In this document: one piece after another, positions 16,266 to 25,285 of the stretch
Layout: every line of letters starts with the position of its first letter
Numbering within the stretch: position 1 is the first letter of the stretch
NCBI RefSeq assembly: GCF_003045775.1
Contig: NZ_PXNS01000006.1
Coordinates: forward strand, 356,425-420,424
Reading direction: 5' to 3'
Length of the DNA stretch: 64,000 nucleotides
From: Halomonas litopenaei
Lineage (GTDB): Bacteria; Pseudomonadota; Gammaproteobacteria; Pseudomonadales; Halomonadaceae
The notes under the pieces: model-generated
The model's database searches: none
The model's input: the letters and a program-made list of their open reading frames with translations, nothing else
What the model was told of the DNA's origin: nothing
Translations under genes and position numbers: made by a program

Positions 16266-17453
16266 ATGTCTTCGACCTCCCTTCCTGCCTCCGCCCGCAC
16301 TGACGACCGCATTGCGGCTGACCGCCGCTCGCACGATAACCACGAGGTAGGCGCCCGGCGTGGCCGTGGCCAACGGGCCAGACAGCGGCGACGAGCGCCG
16401 ATGCTGGCGCTCGCGGCGTTGCCGCTGGCGCTGATGGCGTCCCAGGCGCAGGCTCAGTCCTACGAGATGGCCATCGCTACCCTGATCCCCGAGAACCTGA
16501 CCAACAACGCCATCTATCCTGCCCTCGTCCACTTCAAGGAACTGGTGGAAAGTCGCACCGAAGGCGACGTCACCGTCAGCATCTTCGGTGGCGGCCAGAT
16601 GGGCTCCGAAGTCGAGACCGGCTCCCAGGTCCAGGCCGGTGGCAGGGCGCTGCAGTCCGCCATTCTGACCTCCGGCGCGATGTCGTCGTTCTACCCCGAG
16701 TATCAGGCGGTGACGGCCCCCTTCCTGTTCGATGACTGGCGCCAGGCCTGGGCCTTCTTCGATGGCGAGTGGTTCGCCGACTTCATGCAGGGCGCCATCG
16801 AACAGGCGGACATGCGCTATCTGGGGACCTTCGATGATGGTGGCGGCTTTGTCGCCTTCACCAACAACGAGCGGCTGATCAAGACCGTGGATGACCTCGA
16901 GGGGCTCAACATCCGCACCGAGGAAAACCCGGCCCACGTCGCCACCATGGAGGCGCTGGGTGCCTCCGCCACACCGCTGCCGTGGGGCGAGCTGATCACC
17001 GCGCTGGAGACCGGACTCGCCGACGGTCAGTTCAACGCGCCGGTGATCAACACCACCTTCGGCCTGGACGAGGTGACCGACTACACCACCCTGACCGGGC
17101 ACGTGTACAACAGCGCCAGCTGGATGGTCAGCGAGAGCTGGTTTCAGGAGCTGCCCGAGGAGCACCAGCGGGTCATCACCAACGCCGCCCGTGAGGCGGT
17201 CAGTCTGAGCCATGGCGCTTCCGGCATGCTGGCGACGGCCAGCTGGCAGACGTCCTGCGAGATCTTCGAGGAGTGCTACCTGATGCCGGCAGAAGAGCGC
17301 CAGCGCATGGCAGAGGTGGCGCGTCCGGCTTGGAAGAGCTGGATCGTCGACGACTTCGGACTCGACGCCGCCTTGATCGACGACCTGCTGGCCGAGGTCG
17401 ATGGCCTGCGCCAGTCGCTGCCGCAAGAGGCCTACAGCCGCTACGGCCAGTGA
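16266..17453 (+). CDS. dctP: TRAP transporter substrate-binding protein, DctP family
   Basis: 395 residues. It has an unusually long, Arg-rich N-terminal stretch (about 45 residues) before the hydrophobic core MLALAALPLALMASQAQAQS; the mature protein begins near QSYEMAIATLIPENL. Family motifs include FGGGQMGSEVETGSQVQAG and the LNIRTEENPAHVATMEALGA region that holds the carboxylate-binding Arg. GGAG at 16255 supports the ATG at 16266, but M46 would give a standard signal peptide. It captures a small organic acid-type ligand in the periplasm and hands it to DctQM. First gene of the operon. Confidence 0.95.
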   Translation: MSSTSLPASARTDDRIAADRRSHDNHEVGARRGRGQRARQRRRAPMLALAALPLALMASQAQAQSYEMAIATLIPENLTNNAIYPALVHFKELVESRTEGDVTVSIFGGGQMGSEVETGSQVQAGGRALQSAILTSGAMSSFYPEYQAVTAPFLFDDWRQAWAFFDGEWFADFMQGAIEQADMRYLGTFDDGGGFVAFTNNERLIKTVDDLEGLNIRTEENPAHVATMEALGASATPLPWGELITALETGLADGQFNAPVINTTFGLDEVTDYTTLTGHVYNSASWMVSESWFQELPEEHQRVITNAAREAVSLSHGASGMLATASWQTSCEIFEECYLMPAEERQRMAEVARPAWKSWIVDDFGLDAALIDDLLAEVDGLRQSLPQEAYSRYGQ

Positions 17454-17460
17454 TTGTCGC

Positions 17461-17485
17461 GGCGGGGCGGCCAGGCCGCCCCGCC
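17461..17485 (+). promoter_or_regulatory. GC-rich intercistronic hairpin between dctP and dctQ
   Basis: GGCGGGGCGGCC (17461-17472) and GGCCGCCCCGCC (17474-17485) are perfect inverted repeats, 8 bp after the dctP stop and with no T-run. Such hairpins between binding-protein and permease genes usually protect the upstream message and raise binding-protein levels over permease levels; applied here, that is inference. Confidence 0.75.
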
Positions 17486-17517
17486 AGTGCCCACCGCCTT
17501 GCCCGAGTTCTCCTGTC

Positions 17518-18162
17518 ATGTCATCACTGCGATCTCTTCAGGCCTGGCTCCAGCGCCTGAGCGACGGCGTCAATCGCCTCGCCATCGTGTTCTGCGTCGG
17601 CTGCGTCCTGGCCATGCTGGGTATTTCGTTCACCGGGTTTCTGTACACCCTGTTTACCGGCGGGGCGCTCAGCTGGACCTATTCCCTGGCCCGCCTGTTC
17701 CTACCGTGGATCGGGCTCATCTCCTCGACCATCGCGCTGCATTCCGGTGAGCACGTGGCCATGACACTGCTGGTCAAGCTGCTGCCGCGCCCGCTGGTGG
17801 TGCTGGCAGCCGGCGCGACCCTGGCCGTCATCGGCGCGCTGGCGGTGCTGATGATGTTCTACGGCTGGGACTTCTTCTCCAACGCCCGCCAGAGCTACAT
17901 GGTGTCCGACAGTATTCAGATTTCCTACAAGTGGACCACCTTCGCGGTGCCGCTGACCGGCGCCATCATCGCGCTGCATCTGGTGCACGGCTTTGCACTG
18001 CTCGAGCACTTCATCGACAGCGACGCGGTGATCGAGCAGGTGATTCATTCCAATGACAATGGCGCCGGCAGCAACGCCGAGCAGGCGGTCGACAGCCGTG
18101 TCGAATCCTCCGATCCCTCTTCACCACAAGGCGACGCCGTCGCCCGGGAGCCACGCTCATGA
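17518..18162 (+). CDS. dctQ: TRAP transporter small permease, DctQ family
   Basis: 214 residues with four hydrophobic segments: about 22-45 (LAIVFCVGCVLAMLGISFTG), 55-75, 90-115 and 130-165. The family-typical first loop ends ARLFLPWIGLISSTIALHSGEHVAMTLL. The start is the ATG at 17518; upstream in-frame codons lie inside dctP. A hydrophilic tail of about 40 residues extends beyond the last helix. Its stop overlaps the dctM start by 4 bp (ATGA). Confidence 0.93.
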   Translation: MSSLRSLQAWLQRLSDGVNRLAIVFCVGCVLAMLGISFTGFLYTLFTGGALSWTYSLARLFLPWIGLISSTIALHSGEHVAMTLLVKLLPRPLVVLAAGATLAVIGALAVLMMFYGWDFFSNARQSYMVSDSIQISYKWTTFAVPLTGAIIALHLVHGFALLEHFIDSDAVIEQVIHSNDNGAGSNAEQAVDSRVESSDPSSPQGDAVAREPRS

Positions 18163-19436
18163 CCGCCGCGATTCTGGCCTTTATCCTGGTGTTGGCGATC
18201 GGCGCCCCGGTCGCCGTGGTCATGGCGATCTCGGGGGTTGCCGGGGTCTATGAGCTGGGCGGCGAGCGCCTGGTGGGGATCATCGCCGATCGCATGTTTT
18301 CCGGTGTCTCCGGCTACATGCTGATCGCCGTGCCGTACTTCATCTTTACCGCCGAGTTGATGAACCAGGGCGGGCTGACCCAGAAGCTGATCGCCTTCAA
18401 CAATGCGCTGTTCGGTCGGGTGAGGGGGGCGTTGTCTCACGTCAACGTGACGGTGTCGCTGTTCTTCGCCGGGCTGACCGGGGCCGCCATCACCGATACC
18501 GTGGCGATCGGCAAGATCATGATTCCGGAGATGAAGAAGCAGGGCTACGACGCCGAATACGCGGCGGCGATCACCGCCTGTTCCTCGATCATCGGGCCGA
18601 TCATTCCCCCAAGCGTGGTGATGGTGGTGTACGCCACCCTGCTGCGGGACGTCTCGGTCATCGACCTGTTTGCCGGAGGCATCGTGCCGGGCATTCTGAT
18701 GACCGTGGCGCTGCTGGCCACCAGCATCGTGCTGGCCTGGCGACGGGGCTACCCCAAGCAGGCGCCGACACCGCTGAAGATGGCACTGCTGGCATTCTTC
18801 TCGGCGCTGCCGGCCATGCTGGTGCCGTTGATCATCCTCGGCGGGATACTCTCGGGCATGACCACCATCACCGAAGCTTCAGGCTTTGCCGCAGTGTACG
18901 CGATCCTGATCGGCATGCTGTTCTATCGCAACCTGACTCTGGCCAAGGTGGCCCAGGCGCTCGTGACCACGGTCAAGTTTTCCGGTGTCGTGTTCTTTCT
19001 GCTGGCGACCTCGGCGGTGCTCGGCTGGTTTGTCACCCGCTCTGGCGTCGCCCGGGAGGCGGCGAGCCTGATCACCTCCCTGAGCGATGTCGCCTTCGTG
19101 CAGATCTTGCTGGTGTGCCTGTTGCTGATCGTCATCGGCACGGTCATGGATGTACTGCCGGCGCTAGTGGTCATCGGCCCTGTGGTGGTGCCGGCGATGG
19201 TCAGCCTGGGCTTCGATCCACTGCACTTCGCCATCGTCATGATCGTCACCCTCAACATCGCCAACGTCACGCCACCGGTGGGCATGACGCTGATGACGGC
19301 GGCAAGAATCGCCCAGGTCCCCTACGAAAAGGCGATCCTGGCGTCGCTGCCGTTTTATACCGCCTTTATCCTGGTAGTGGTGTTGCTGGCGGGTTTTCCG
19401 GCACTATCGACATGGATCCCCTCGCTGCTCGACTGA
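18159..19436 (+). CDS. dctM: TRAP transporter large permease, DctM family
   Basis: 425 residues with about 11-12 membrane segments. Diagnostic stretches are GLTGAAITDTVAIGKIMIPEM, SIIGPIIPPSVVMVVYA and NVTPPVGMTLMTAA, which form the Na+/substrate path in this family. With DctP and DctQ it makes a sodium-driven secondary importer suited to a halophile. Overlap with dctQ indicates translational coupling. The next gene starts 42 bp downstream. Confidence 0.96.
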   Translation: MTAAILAFILVLAIGAPVAVVMAISGVAGVYELGGERLVGIIADRMFSGVSGYMLIAVPYFIFTAELMNQGGLTQKLIAFNNALFGRVRGALSHVNVTVSLFFAGLTGAAITDTVAIGKIMIPEMKKQGYDAEYAAAITACSSIIGPIIPPSVVMVVYATLLRDVSVIDLFAGGIVPGILMTVALLATSIVLAWRRGYPKQAPTPLKMALLAFFSALPAMLVPLIILGGILSGMTTITEASGFAAVYAILIGMLFYRNLTLAKVAQALVTTVKFSGVVFFLLATSAVLGWFVTRSGVAREAASLITSLSDVAFVQILLVCLLLIVIGTVMDVLPALVVIGPVVVPAMVSLGFDPLHFAIVMIVTLNIANVTPPVGMTLMTAARIAQVPYEKAILASLPFYTAFILVVVLLAGFPALSTWIPSLLD

Positions 19437-19477
19437 TGTGAGCAGTGACGGAGCGTCATCACCGGAGACAGATGCAG

Positions 19478-20512
19478 ATGAAACTTTTCTACCATCCTGA
19501 CCAGGAACGTCACGCGCCGCCTCAGTTCCTGAAGCGTGGAGCCCTTACCGATTCCCCCGAAGGGCCCCGCCGGGCGGAGCTTCTGAGCGAAGGCCTGGCC
19601 GAGGTCGGCCTGGCCCTGACTGCGCCGGCCGAGGTCGACAGTCCCACGCTCAGGGAGCGTCTCAAGGAGATCCACAGCGAGCGCTACCTGGATTTTCTCG
19701 AGACCATCCATGCCCGCTGGCAGGCGTTGCCGGACGCCACCGAATTCGTGGCGCCGAACGTCCATCCCTGCGGCGGCGGCAAGCACTACCCGCGCCATCC
19801 GGTGGGGCAGGTGGGCTGGCACATGCACGACATGGCCTGTCCGATGACCGAGACCAGCTTTCAGGGCATCCTGGCCAGTGCCGCTACCGCCCAGGCCGCC
19901 GCCGAGAGCATCGTCGCCGGCGGCGGCACCGCCTACGCTCTGTGTCGTCCGCCGGGGCACCACGCCGGCCCCGATCGTGCCGGGGGCTTCTGTTTTCTGA
20001 ATAACGCGGCCCTCGCGGCCACGGTGCTGCGCGAGCATGTGTCCCAGGTGGCGATTCTCGATATCGACCTCCACCACGGTAACGGCACCCAGGACATCTT
20101 CTACGACCGTGGCGACGTCTGGACAGGATCGCTGCACGTCGATCCCAGCGACTTCTATCCCTACTACTGGGGCGGAGCCGGCGAGACCGGTATCGGTCCT
20201 GGACTCGGCGCCAACCTCAATGTGCCGCTGGCACTAGGCAGCGGTATCGAGGCCTTTCAGGCCGGTCTCGATGAACTGCTCGACGCCATGGCGAGCTTCA
20301 GCCCGGACGCGCTGGTCGTGGCGCTGGGACTCGATGCCCACAAGGACGACCCGCTGGCGGGCCTGACGCTTGAAACCCCGGACTTCGTCGCCATCGGTCG
20401 CCAGATCGGTGAGCTGGGCCTGCCCACCGTGCTGGTGCAGGAGGGCGGCTATCCGACCGCGGCCTTGAGCCATAACCTGGCCGCCTTCCTGCGCGGATTC
20501 AACGACGCCTGA
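19478..20512 (+). CDS. HDAC-family zinc amidohydrolase (acetylpolyamine amidohydrolase type), copy 1
   Basis: 344 residues. Catalytic landmarks of the arginase-deacetylase fold: RPPGHHAGPDRAGGFCFLNN (the His-His relay), LDIDLHHGNGTQD (zinc ligands Asp and His) and ALGLDAHKDDPLAG (third ligand Asp). Bacterial members remove acyl groups from acylated polyamines or other acylamides. GGAG at 19464 serves the ATG at 19478 (10-nt spacer) or 19472 (4-nt spacer); I chose MKLFYHPD, the usual family beginning. Part of the dctPQM operon with RidA, a second HDAC-like protein and an aminotransferase. True substrate unknown. Confidence 0.9.
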   Translation: MKLFYHPDQERHAPPQFLKRGALTDSPEGPRRAELLSEGLAEVGLALTAPAEVDSPTLRERLKEIHSERYLDFLETIHARWQALPDATEFVAPNVHPCGGGKHYPRHPVGQVGWHMHDMACPMTETSFQGILASAATAQAAAESIVAGGGTAYALCRPPGHHAGPDRAGGFCFLNNAALAATVLREHVSQVAILDIDLHHGNGTQDIFYDRGDVWTGSLHVDPSDFYPYYWGGAGETGIGPGLGANLNVPLALGSGIEAFQAGLDELLDAMASFSPDALVVALGLDAHKDDPLAGLTLETPDFVAIGRQIGELGLPTVLVQEGGYPTAALSHNLAAFLRGFNDA

Positions 20513-20567
20513 CCATAGCTTAAAGACAGCCTGATACAGCCCTGAACAGCTCAATACTTCGCCCAAC

Positions 20568-20586
20568 GATCATCCCGCGGATGATC
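20568..20586 (+). promoter_or_regulatory. Small hairpin before the ridA ribosome site
   Basis: GATCATCC (20568-20575) pairs with GGATGATC (20579-20586) around CGC. An upstream in-frame ATG for ridA (20581) sits inside this hairpin, which favours the later ATG at 20605. Confidence 0.5.
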
Positions 20587-20604
20587 TCCCACAAGGAAAA
20601 CACC

Positions 20605-20961
20605 ATGAGCCCGACCCTTCACGACAGCAACGACCGCATGAGCCAGATCGCCGTGCACAATGGCACCGTCTACCTCTCCGGCCAGGTACCGGCTGACGCC
20701 AGCCAAGGCATGCGCGGCCAGACCGAGCAGGTGCTGGCGCGAATCGACGAACTGCTGGCCAAGGCCGGGACCTCCAAGGATCGACTGATCTCGGCCCAGG
20801 TATGGGTTACCGACATGGCCGAATTTGACGAGATGAATGCCGCCTGGGACGCCTGGGTCAGCCCCGGACGTCCGCCGGTACGTGCCGCTGTGGAAGCGCG
20901 CCTGGCCCGGCCGGAGTGGAAGGTCGAGATCATGGTGGTGGCCGCCTTGCCCCAGGCCTGA
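20605..20961 (+). CDS. RidA-family enamine/imine deaminase
   Basis: 118 residues, full length for the YjgF/YER057c/UK114 family. It shows YLSGQVPAD, the central helix region EQVLARIDELLAKAG and PPVRAAVEARLA with the conserved substrate-carboxylate Arg. Family members hydrolyse reactive 2-aminoacrylate-type enamines or imines released by PLP enzymes or amine oxidation. AAGGA precedes the ATG at 20605. Its position between two amidohydrolases and next to a PLP aminotransferase suggests it clears an imine intermediate of the same pathway. It is probably one of the pathway-specific Rid subgroups rather than housekeeping RidA. Confidence 0.93.
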   Translation: MSPTLHDSNDRMSQIAVHNGTVYLSGQVPADASQGMRGQTEQVLARIDELLAKAGTSKDRLISAQVWVTDMAEFDEMNAAWDAWVSPGRPPVRAAVEARLARPEWKVEIMVVAALPQA

Positions 20962-20969
20962 GGTCGCCC

Positions 20970-22181
20970 ATGAGCCACAGCAAGACGACCGGTTTTTATT
21001 GGCACGAGCGCTGCTTCTGGCACGACCAGGGGGCGATCGGGGTGTTCTCGGCGCCAGGGCCCTGGCTGCAGCCCCAGCCAGCCTCTGAGAGCCCGGAGAG
21101 CAAGCGCCGTCTCAAGAACCTGCTGGAGGTCAGCGGGCTGATCGACGAGCTTGAGGTGGTAAAGCCGCCGGCGGCCGGCCGCGAGGACCTGCAGCGCTTC
21201 CACACGAAAGACTATCTTGATGCGCTGGAGGCGGGTGATGCGGGCCTGGGTGGCGATGCCGGCGAGGCTGCGCCCTATCGCCCGGGCAGCCTTGCCAGCG
21301 CCCGGCAGTCCGCCGGGCTTGCCATCGCAGCGGTGGAGGCGGTGGCCCGTGGCACCCACGCCAGCGCCTATGCGCTGTGCCGTCCACCGGGGCACCACGC
21401 CGAAGCCGATCGCGGTCGCGGCTTCTGCCTGCTCGGCAACATTCCAGTGGCGGTGATGCGAGCGAAGGCGCTGGGGCTGGTGCAGCGGGTGGCGATCCTC
21501 GACTGGGACGTACACCACGGCAACGGCCAGCAGAGCGCCTTCTGGGGCGACCCTGAGGTGCTGACGGTATCGCTGCACCAGGCCGGCAACTATCCGCTCG
21601 AGACCGGTGGCTTCGACGAGCAGGGCGGTGAGGGCGCGTCGGGGTCCTGTCTCAATCTGCCGTTGCCGCCGGGCTCGGGGCTTGGCGCCTACGACTATGC
21701 GTTCGAGCGCCTTGTGCTGCCGGCCATCGAGGCCTTCGCGCCGGATCTGATCGTGGTGGCCTGTGGCTATGACGCCTGCGCCAAGGACCCGCTGGGCAAG
21801 ATGCTGCTCAATAGCGATGCCTTCGGGCGCATGGCCCAGTCGGTCAAGGCGCTGGCTCAGCGATGTTGTGAAGGGCGCCTGGTGGTCGTCCACGAAGGCG
21901 GCTACTCGGAAGGCTATGTCCCGCTGTGTGGCCATGCCGTGATTCAGGCGCTGGCCGACAGCGACATCGGCGTGGATGACCCACAGAACGACGAGATCGC
22001 CGCCTGGGGCTATCAGGCACTGCAGCCCCATCAGCGCGAACTGATCGATGGCTGGCGGCGCGACTGGCCTGGGCAGATCACCGAGGCCCGCGACGACAGC
22101 CAGGCTGAAGAGGCTATCGCCTGCGTCTGTGGCAGGGACAGCGACGCAAACAGGAACAGGGACAGGGAGCCAGGCACATGA
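20970..22181 (+). CDS. HDAC-family zinc amidohydrolase, copy 2
   Basis: 403 residues, a different subgroup from copy 1. It has RPPGHHAEADRGRGFCLLGN, LDWDVHHGNGQQSAFW and VACGYDACAKDPLGKMLL, so the His-His relay and the Asp/His/Asp zinc ligands are all present. It starts ISL-like MSHSKTTGFYWHERCFWHD, and its C-terminal extension of about 70 residues ends Asp/Asn/Arg-rich. The ATG at 20970 lies 8 bp after the ridA stop; its own stop overlaps the aminotransferase ATG by 4 bp. Two amidohydrolases of one superfamily in one operon point to successive or alternative deacylations. Confidence 0.9.
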   Translation: MSHSKTTGFYWHERCFWHDQGAIGVFSAPGPWLQPQPASESPESKRRLKNLLEVSGLIDELEVVKPPAAGREDLQRFHTKDYLDALEAGDAGLGGDAGEAAPYRPGSLASARQSAGLAIAAVEAVARGTHASAYALCRPPGHHAEADRGRGFCLLGNIPVAVMRAKALGLVQRVAILDWDVHHGNGQQSAFWGDPEVLTVSLHQAGNYPLETGGFDEQGGEGASGSCLNLPLPPGSGLGAYDYAFERLVLPAIEAFAPDLIVVACGYDACAKDPLGKMLLNSDAFGRMAQSVKALAQRCCEGRLVVVHEGGYSEGYVPLCGHAVIQALADSDIGVDDPQNDEIAAWGYQALQPHQRELIDGWRRDWPGQITEARDDSQAEEAIACVCGRDSDANRNRDREPGT

Positions 22182-23221
22182 GTGGACTGCACCAGCGCGA
22201 CGGCTGGATCTGGAAGAACGGCGAATGGCTGCCCTGGCGGGAGGCCACGACCCATCTGCTGACTCATTCGCTGCACTATGGCATGGGCTGCTTCGAGGGC
22301 GTGCGCGCCTATCGTGACGACAACGGCAATGCCCGGCTGTTTCGGGTCCACGAGCATACCCGACGCCTGCTGGACAGCGCCCATATCCTCGACCTCGAGG
22401 TGCCCTGGAGCCATGAAGAGCTGATCGAGGCGCAAAGCCAGTGCCTGGTCCGCAACGGACTGACCGATGCCTATCTCAAGCCCACCGTGTTTCTCGGTCC
22501 CGAGGGCCTTGGGCTGCGCGCCAAGGCGCTTAGCTGCCAGGTGATGGTGGTGGCCTGGGACCTGGGCCCCTACGTCAGCGCCGAGACCGCTGCCGTCGGG
22601 CTCAGGGCCCTGACCTCGTCCTGGGCGCGCCATCACGTCAATATCAGCGCCTGTCGGGCCAAGACCAGCGGCCACTACGTCAACAGCATGCTGGCATTGA
22701 ATACCGCGGTGAAGGCGGGCTTTGACGAGGCGGTCATGCTTGACGCCGAAGGCTACGTGGCCGAGGCCAGCGCGGCCAATGTCTTTCTCTATCGAGACGG
22801 GGTGTTGCACACGCCGGAGGTCACCTCCTGCCTGCAGGGGATCACCCGGGACAGCGTGATCCGATTGGCGCGTGAGGTGTTGGGCGTGGAGGTGCAGGAG
22901 CGCCGCATCACCCGCGATGAGCTGTACATCGCCGACGAGGCCTTTGTTACCGGCACCGCCGCCGAGATACTGCCGTTGCGGGAGCTCGATGGTCGCCATA
23001 TCGGCGCCCGCGCAGGGGCACCCGGGGTCGCTGAGCCGATAGCCGCCGATAGCCTGACGGCAAGACTGCAGCGACTGTATCGCGACGTCTGTCGAGGTCG
23101 GTTGTCACCGGCGACCAACGGAGATCGCCATGACCTGGCGCGCTACGCCGACTGGCTGAGCCTTGTCCCGACGGATAACGAAGTGGATATCGACGCAGAC
23201 AGCGATACGGCCAGCGACTAG
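22178..23221 (+). CDS. Branched-chain-type PLP aminotransferase (class IV, IlvE-like)
   Basis: 347 residues, fold-type IV. HSLHYGMGCFEGVRAY is the N-terminal signature; AKTSGHYVNSMLALN carries the PLP lysine in the AKxxGxYxNS context; EASAANVFLYRDGVLHTP and TSCLQGITRDSVI complete the fold. IlvE proteins are about 305-310 residues; the extra 35 are a hydrophilic tail rich in Asp and Ser. Located in a catabolic operon rather than with ilv genes, it probably transaminates the amine or amino acid freed by the amidohydrolases. A D-amino-acid or omega-type specificity cannot be excluded. Confidence 0.88.
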   Translation: MSGLHQRDGWIWKNGEWLPWREATTHLLTHSLHYGMGCFEGVRAYRDDNGNARLFRVHEHTRRLLDSAHILDLEVPWSHEELIEAQSQCLVRNGLTDAYLKPTVFLGPEGLGLRAKALSCQVMVVAWDLGPYVSAETAAVGLRALTSSWARHHVNISACRAKTSGHYVNSMLALNTAVKAGFDEAVMLDAEGYVAEASAANVFLYRDGVLHTPEVTSCLQGITRDSVIRLAREVLGVEVQERRITRDELYIADEAFVTGTAAEILPLRELDGRHIGARAGAPGVAEPIAADSLTARLQRLYRDVCRGRLSPATNGDRHDLARYADWLSLVPTDNEVDIDADSDTASD

Positions 23222-23261
23222 GTCGGTTTACACAACCAGGCGGCTGCACGATGGCCACAAA

Positions 23262-23292
23262 GAAAGGCGCCACGACCCTTGAGTCGTGGCGC
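23262..23292 (-). terminator. Terminator of the Csr-type RNA
   Basis: GCGCCACGAC (23267-23276 on plus) and GTCGTGGCGC (23283-23292) form a perfect 10-bp stem with a 6-nt loop; on the minus strand CTTTCTTT follows. The same stem could also stop plus-strand readthrough from the aminotransferase gene. Confidence 0.85.
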
Positions 23293-23415
23293 AGCTAGCC
23301 GTCTTTCCTCCCTGGGGCAGCTTCCCAGTGCCCGTGTTGCTCCCTTGGCGCTTCCCGCGCCGTCGCCTCCGTGACGCTCGAGGGGCAGTGTCCCTTGCCC
23401 GGTGTCGCCTGAACA
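23262..23415 (-). ncRNA. Candidate CsrB/RsmZ-type regulatory RNA
   Basis: Read on the minus strand, about 150 nt contain seven GGA motifs, several in loops of short stems: GGGCA-AGGGACAC-TGCCC, CGTC-ACGGAGGC-GACG, GGCGC-GGGAA-GCGCC and GGGCA-CTGGGAAGC-TGCCC, plus unpaired AAGGGAGC and AGGGAGGA. The RNA ends in a strong intrinsic terminator (23292-23267) followed by CTTTCTTT. This arrangement is the hallmark of RNAs that sequester CsrA/RsmA. A GATACT box at 23428-23423 could be its -10, placing the 5' end near 23415. No GacA site was convincing. It sits alone between two plus-strand genes. Confidence 0.8.
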
Positions 23416-23671
23416 CAGAGGTAGTATCGGCCAGGCGTGTGTCAGTCAGATAACCGCCTCATGACCCTTTGGTGACATCCCGGCCACAGGACTTTTCTGG
23501 TACCATTCGCGCCGCCTGTTACCGGCGAAATGCCCAGGCGCCGTCGCGTACGGCAGTCGAGGCCGTCTCGCCAGGCACCAGGCTTGGCACGAAAAGCCGG
23601 CGAGCGCCGGTGCTTTTCCGACAAGCCTTGATTGCGCAAACCCTCTCTCGAACTTAAACCTGGATTCGTCT

Positions 23672-25030
23672 ATGAACGCTGTAATCCTTGCCGTGCTGGT
23701 GATGGTGGGACTGTCGCTGGCGCGGGTCTCCGTGGTGCTGGCCCTGGTGGTAGGGGCCCTGGTGGGCGGCCTGGCCGGTGGTCTGTCCATCGAGGACACC
23801 CTGGCGGCCTTCAACGACGGTGTCGGTGGCGGTGCCAAGGTGGCGCTGGCCTACGCCACCCTCGGTGCCTTCGCCGTGGCGATCTCTCGCTCGGGCCTGC
23901 CGGACCTGCTGGCACGCCGCCTCATCACTCTGCTGGGGCAGGAGTCCAGCGCGTCCCGTCAGGCCACGGTCAAGTACCTGCTGATCGGTAGCGTGCTGCT
24001 GGTGGCGATCTCTTCCCAGAACCTGATCCCGGTCCACATCGCCTTTATTCCGATCCTGATTCCGCCGCTGCTCAAGGTGATGAATCAGCTCAGGATGGAC
24101 CGCCGCGCGGTCGCCTGTACCCTGACCTTCGGCCTGACCGCGCCCTACATGTTGCTGCCGGTAGGCTTCGGGGCGATCTTCCTCAACGACATCCTGCTGG
24201 CCAACATCAACGAGGCTGGCGCCGCACTGGGCCTCGAGATCGACCGCGCCATGGTGCCCATGGCCATGGGCGTGCCGGTCGCCGGCATGTTCCTCGGGCT
24301 TCTGGTGGCGGTGTTCCTGTCCTACCGCAAGCCTCGGGCCTATGACGAGGTGGAGCTCGGCAATACCCCGGCCCACGGCCATGGCCACGACCACAGCGAG
24401 ATCGAGGAGCCCCACACCCTGGGCCTGATCATGTCGGTGGTAGCGATCGTCGCTGCGCTCGGCATCCAGCTCTATACCGGCTCGATGATCCTGGGTGGCC
24501 TGGTGGGCTTTTCGCTGTTGTCCATGGGCGGCATCTTCCGCTGGCGCGAAGCCGACGATCTGTTCACCAGCGGCATGCGCATGATGGCCCTGATCGGCTT
24601 CATCATGATCTCGGCCTCCGGCTTTGCGGCCGTGATGACCGCCACCGGCGAGATCGAGACGCTGGTCAGCGCCAGCGTCGAGGTGATCGGCGACAACCGT
24701 GGCCTGGCGGCGCTCTTGATGCTGCTGGTGGGGCTGTTCATCACCCTGGGCATCGGCTCGTCGTTTTCGACCATCCCGATCATCGCCGCCATCTTCGTTC
24801 CGCTGGCGGTACAGTTCGGCTTCTCCGATCTGGCGACGGTGGCCCTGGTCGGCACCGCCGCCGCCCTGGGTGACGCCGGCTCCCCGGCGTCGGACTCCAC
24901 TCTCGGGCCGACCTCCGGCCTCAACGTGGATCGTCAGCATGATCATATCTGGGACAGCGTGGTGCCGACCTTCGTGCACTACAACATCCCGTTGATCGGC
25001 TTTGGCTGGCTGGCGGCGATGACGCTGTGA
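23672..25030 (+). CDS. Na+/H+ antiporter family membrane protein
   Basis: 452 residues and about 11-12 hydrophobic segments. It has the features of the Na_H_antiporter (NhaC-like/HI0325-type) group: an N-terminal pair of helices with [31 protein letters not shown], and a late [19 protein letters not shown] motif characteristic of the family. A His-rich cytoplasmic loop (HGHGHDHSE) lies near residue 230. It probably exchanges Na+ (or an amino acid with Na+) for protons across the inner membrane, useful in a halophile. It follows the sRNA region with its own promoter presumably in 23430-23670, and ends at a strong terminator. Confidence 0.85.
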   Translation: MNAVILAVLVMVGLSLARVSVVLALVVGALVGGLAGGLSIEDTLAAFNDGVGGGAKVALAYATLGAFAVAISRSGLPDLLARRLITLLGQESSASRQATVKYLLIGSVLLVAISSQNLIPVHIAFIPILIPPLLKVMNQLRMDRRAVACTLTFGLTAPYMLLPVGFGAIFLNDILLANINEAGAALGLEIDRAMVPMAMGVPVAGMFLGLLVAVFLSYRKPRAYDEVELGNTPAHGHGHDHSEIEEPHTLGLIMSVVAIVAALGIQLYTGSMILGGLVGFSLLSMGGIFRWREADDLFTSGMRMMALIGFIMISASGFAAVMTATGEIETLVSASVEVIGDNRGLAALLMLLVGLFITLGIGSSFSTIPIIAAIFVPLAVQFGFSDLATVALVGTAAALGDAGSPASDSTLGPTSGLNVDRQHDHIWDSVVPTFVHYNIPLIGFGWLAAMTL

Positions 25031-25050
25031 TCGCCCACCGGAAAGCCCAG

Positions 25051-25081
25051 ACGCCCGCGCTATTCGCGCGGGCGTTTTTTT
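25051..25081 (+). terminator. Intrinsic terminator after the antiporter gene
   Basis: ACGCCCGCGC (25051-25060) pairs with GCGCGGGCGT (25066-25075) around TATTC, followed by seven Ts. It begins 20 bp after the stop codon. Confidence 0.95.
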
Positions 25082-25285
25082 GTGCGCCAGGCCCGGCCCG
25101 AACATCGACGTGTGAGCCGCCGCAATAGTGAGACATGAGTGCTACGGGTTGTGCAGATCCGTCGATATGGTCCACGCTGGGGGAGACTCATCGACCGGTG
25201 GGTCGTGGCGCTCCCGGGAAGATGAAGGAGTTATCGAGCCCAGGGCGCAGCAAGACACTTGTTCACAGATGGAGAGGATCGACAC

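Noticed and set aside
23262..23415. 6S RNA or SRP RNA instead of a Csr-type RNA
   Set aside because: Neither the GGAAGGAAGCAGCC-type SRP loop nor the long double-stranded 6S bubble structure is present; the repeated GGA loops fit the Csr type.
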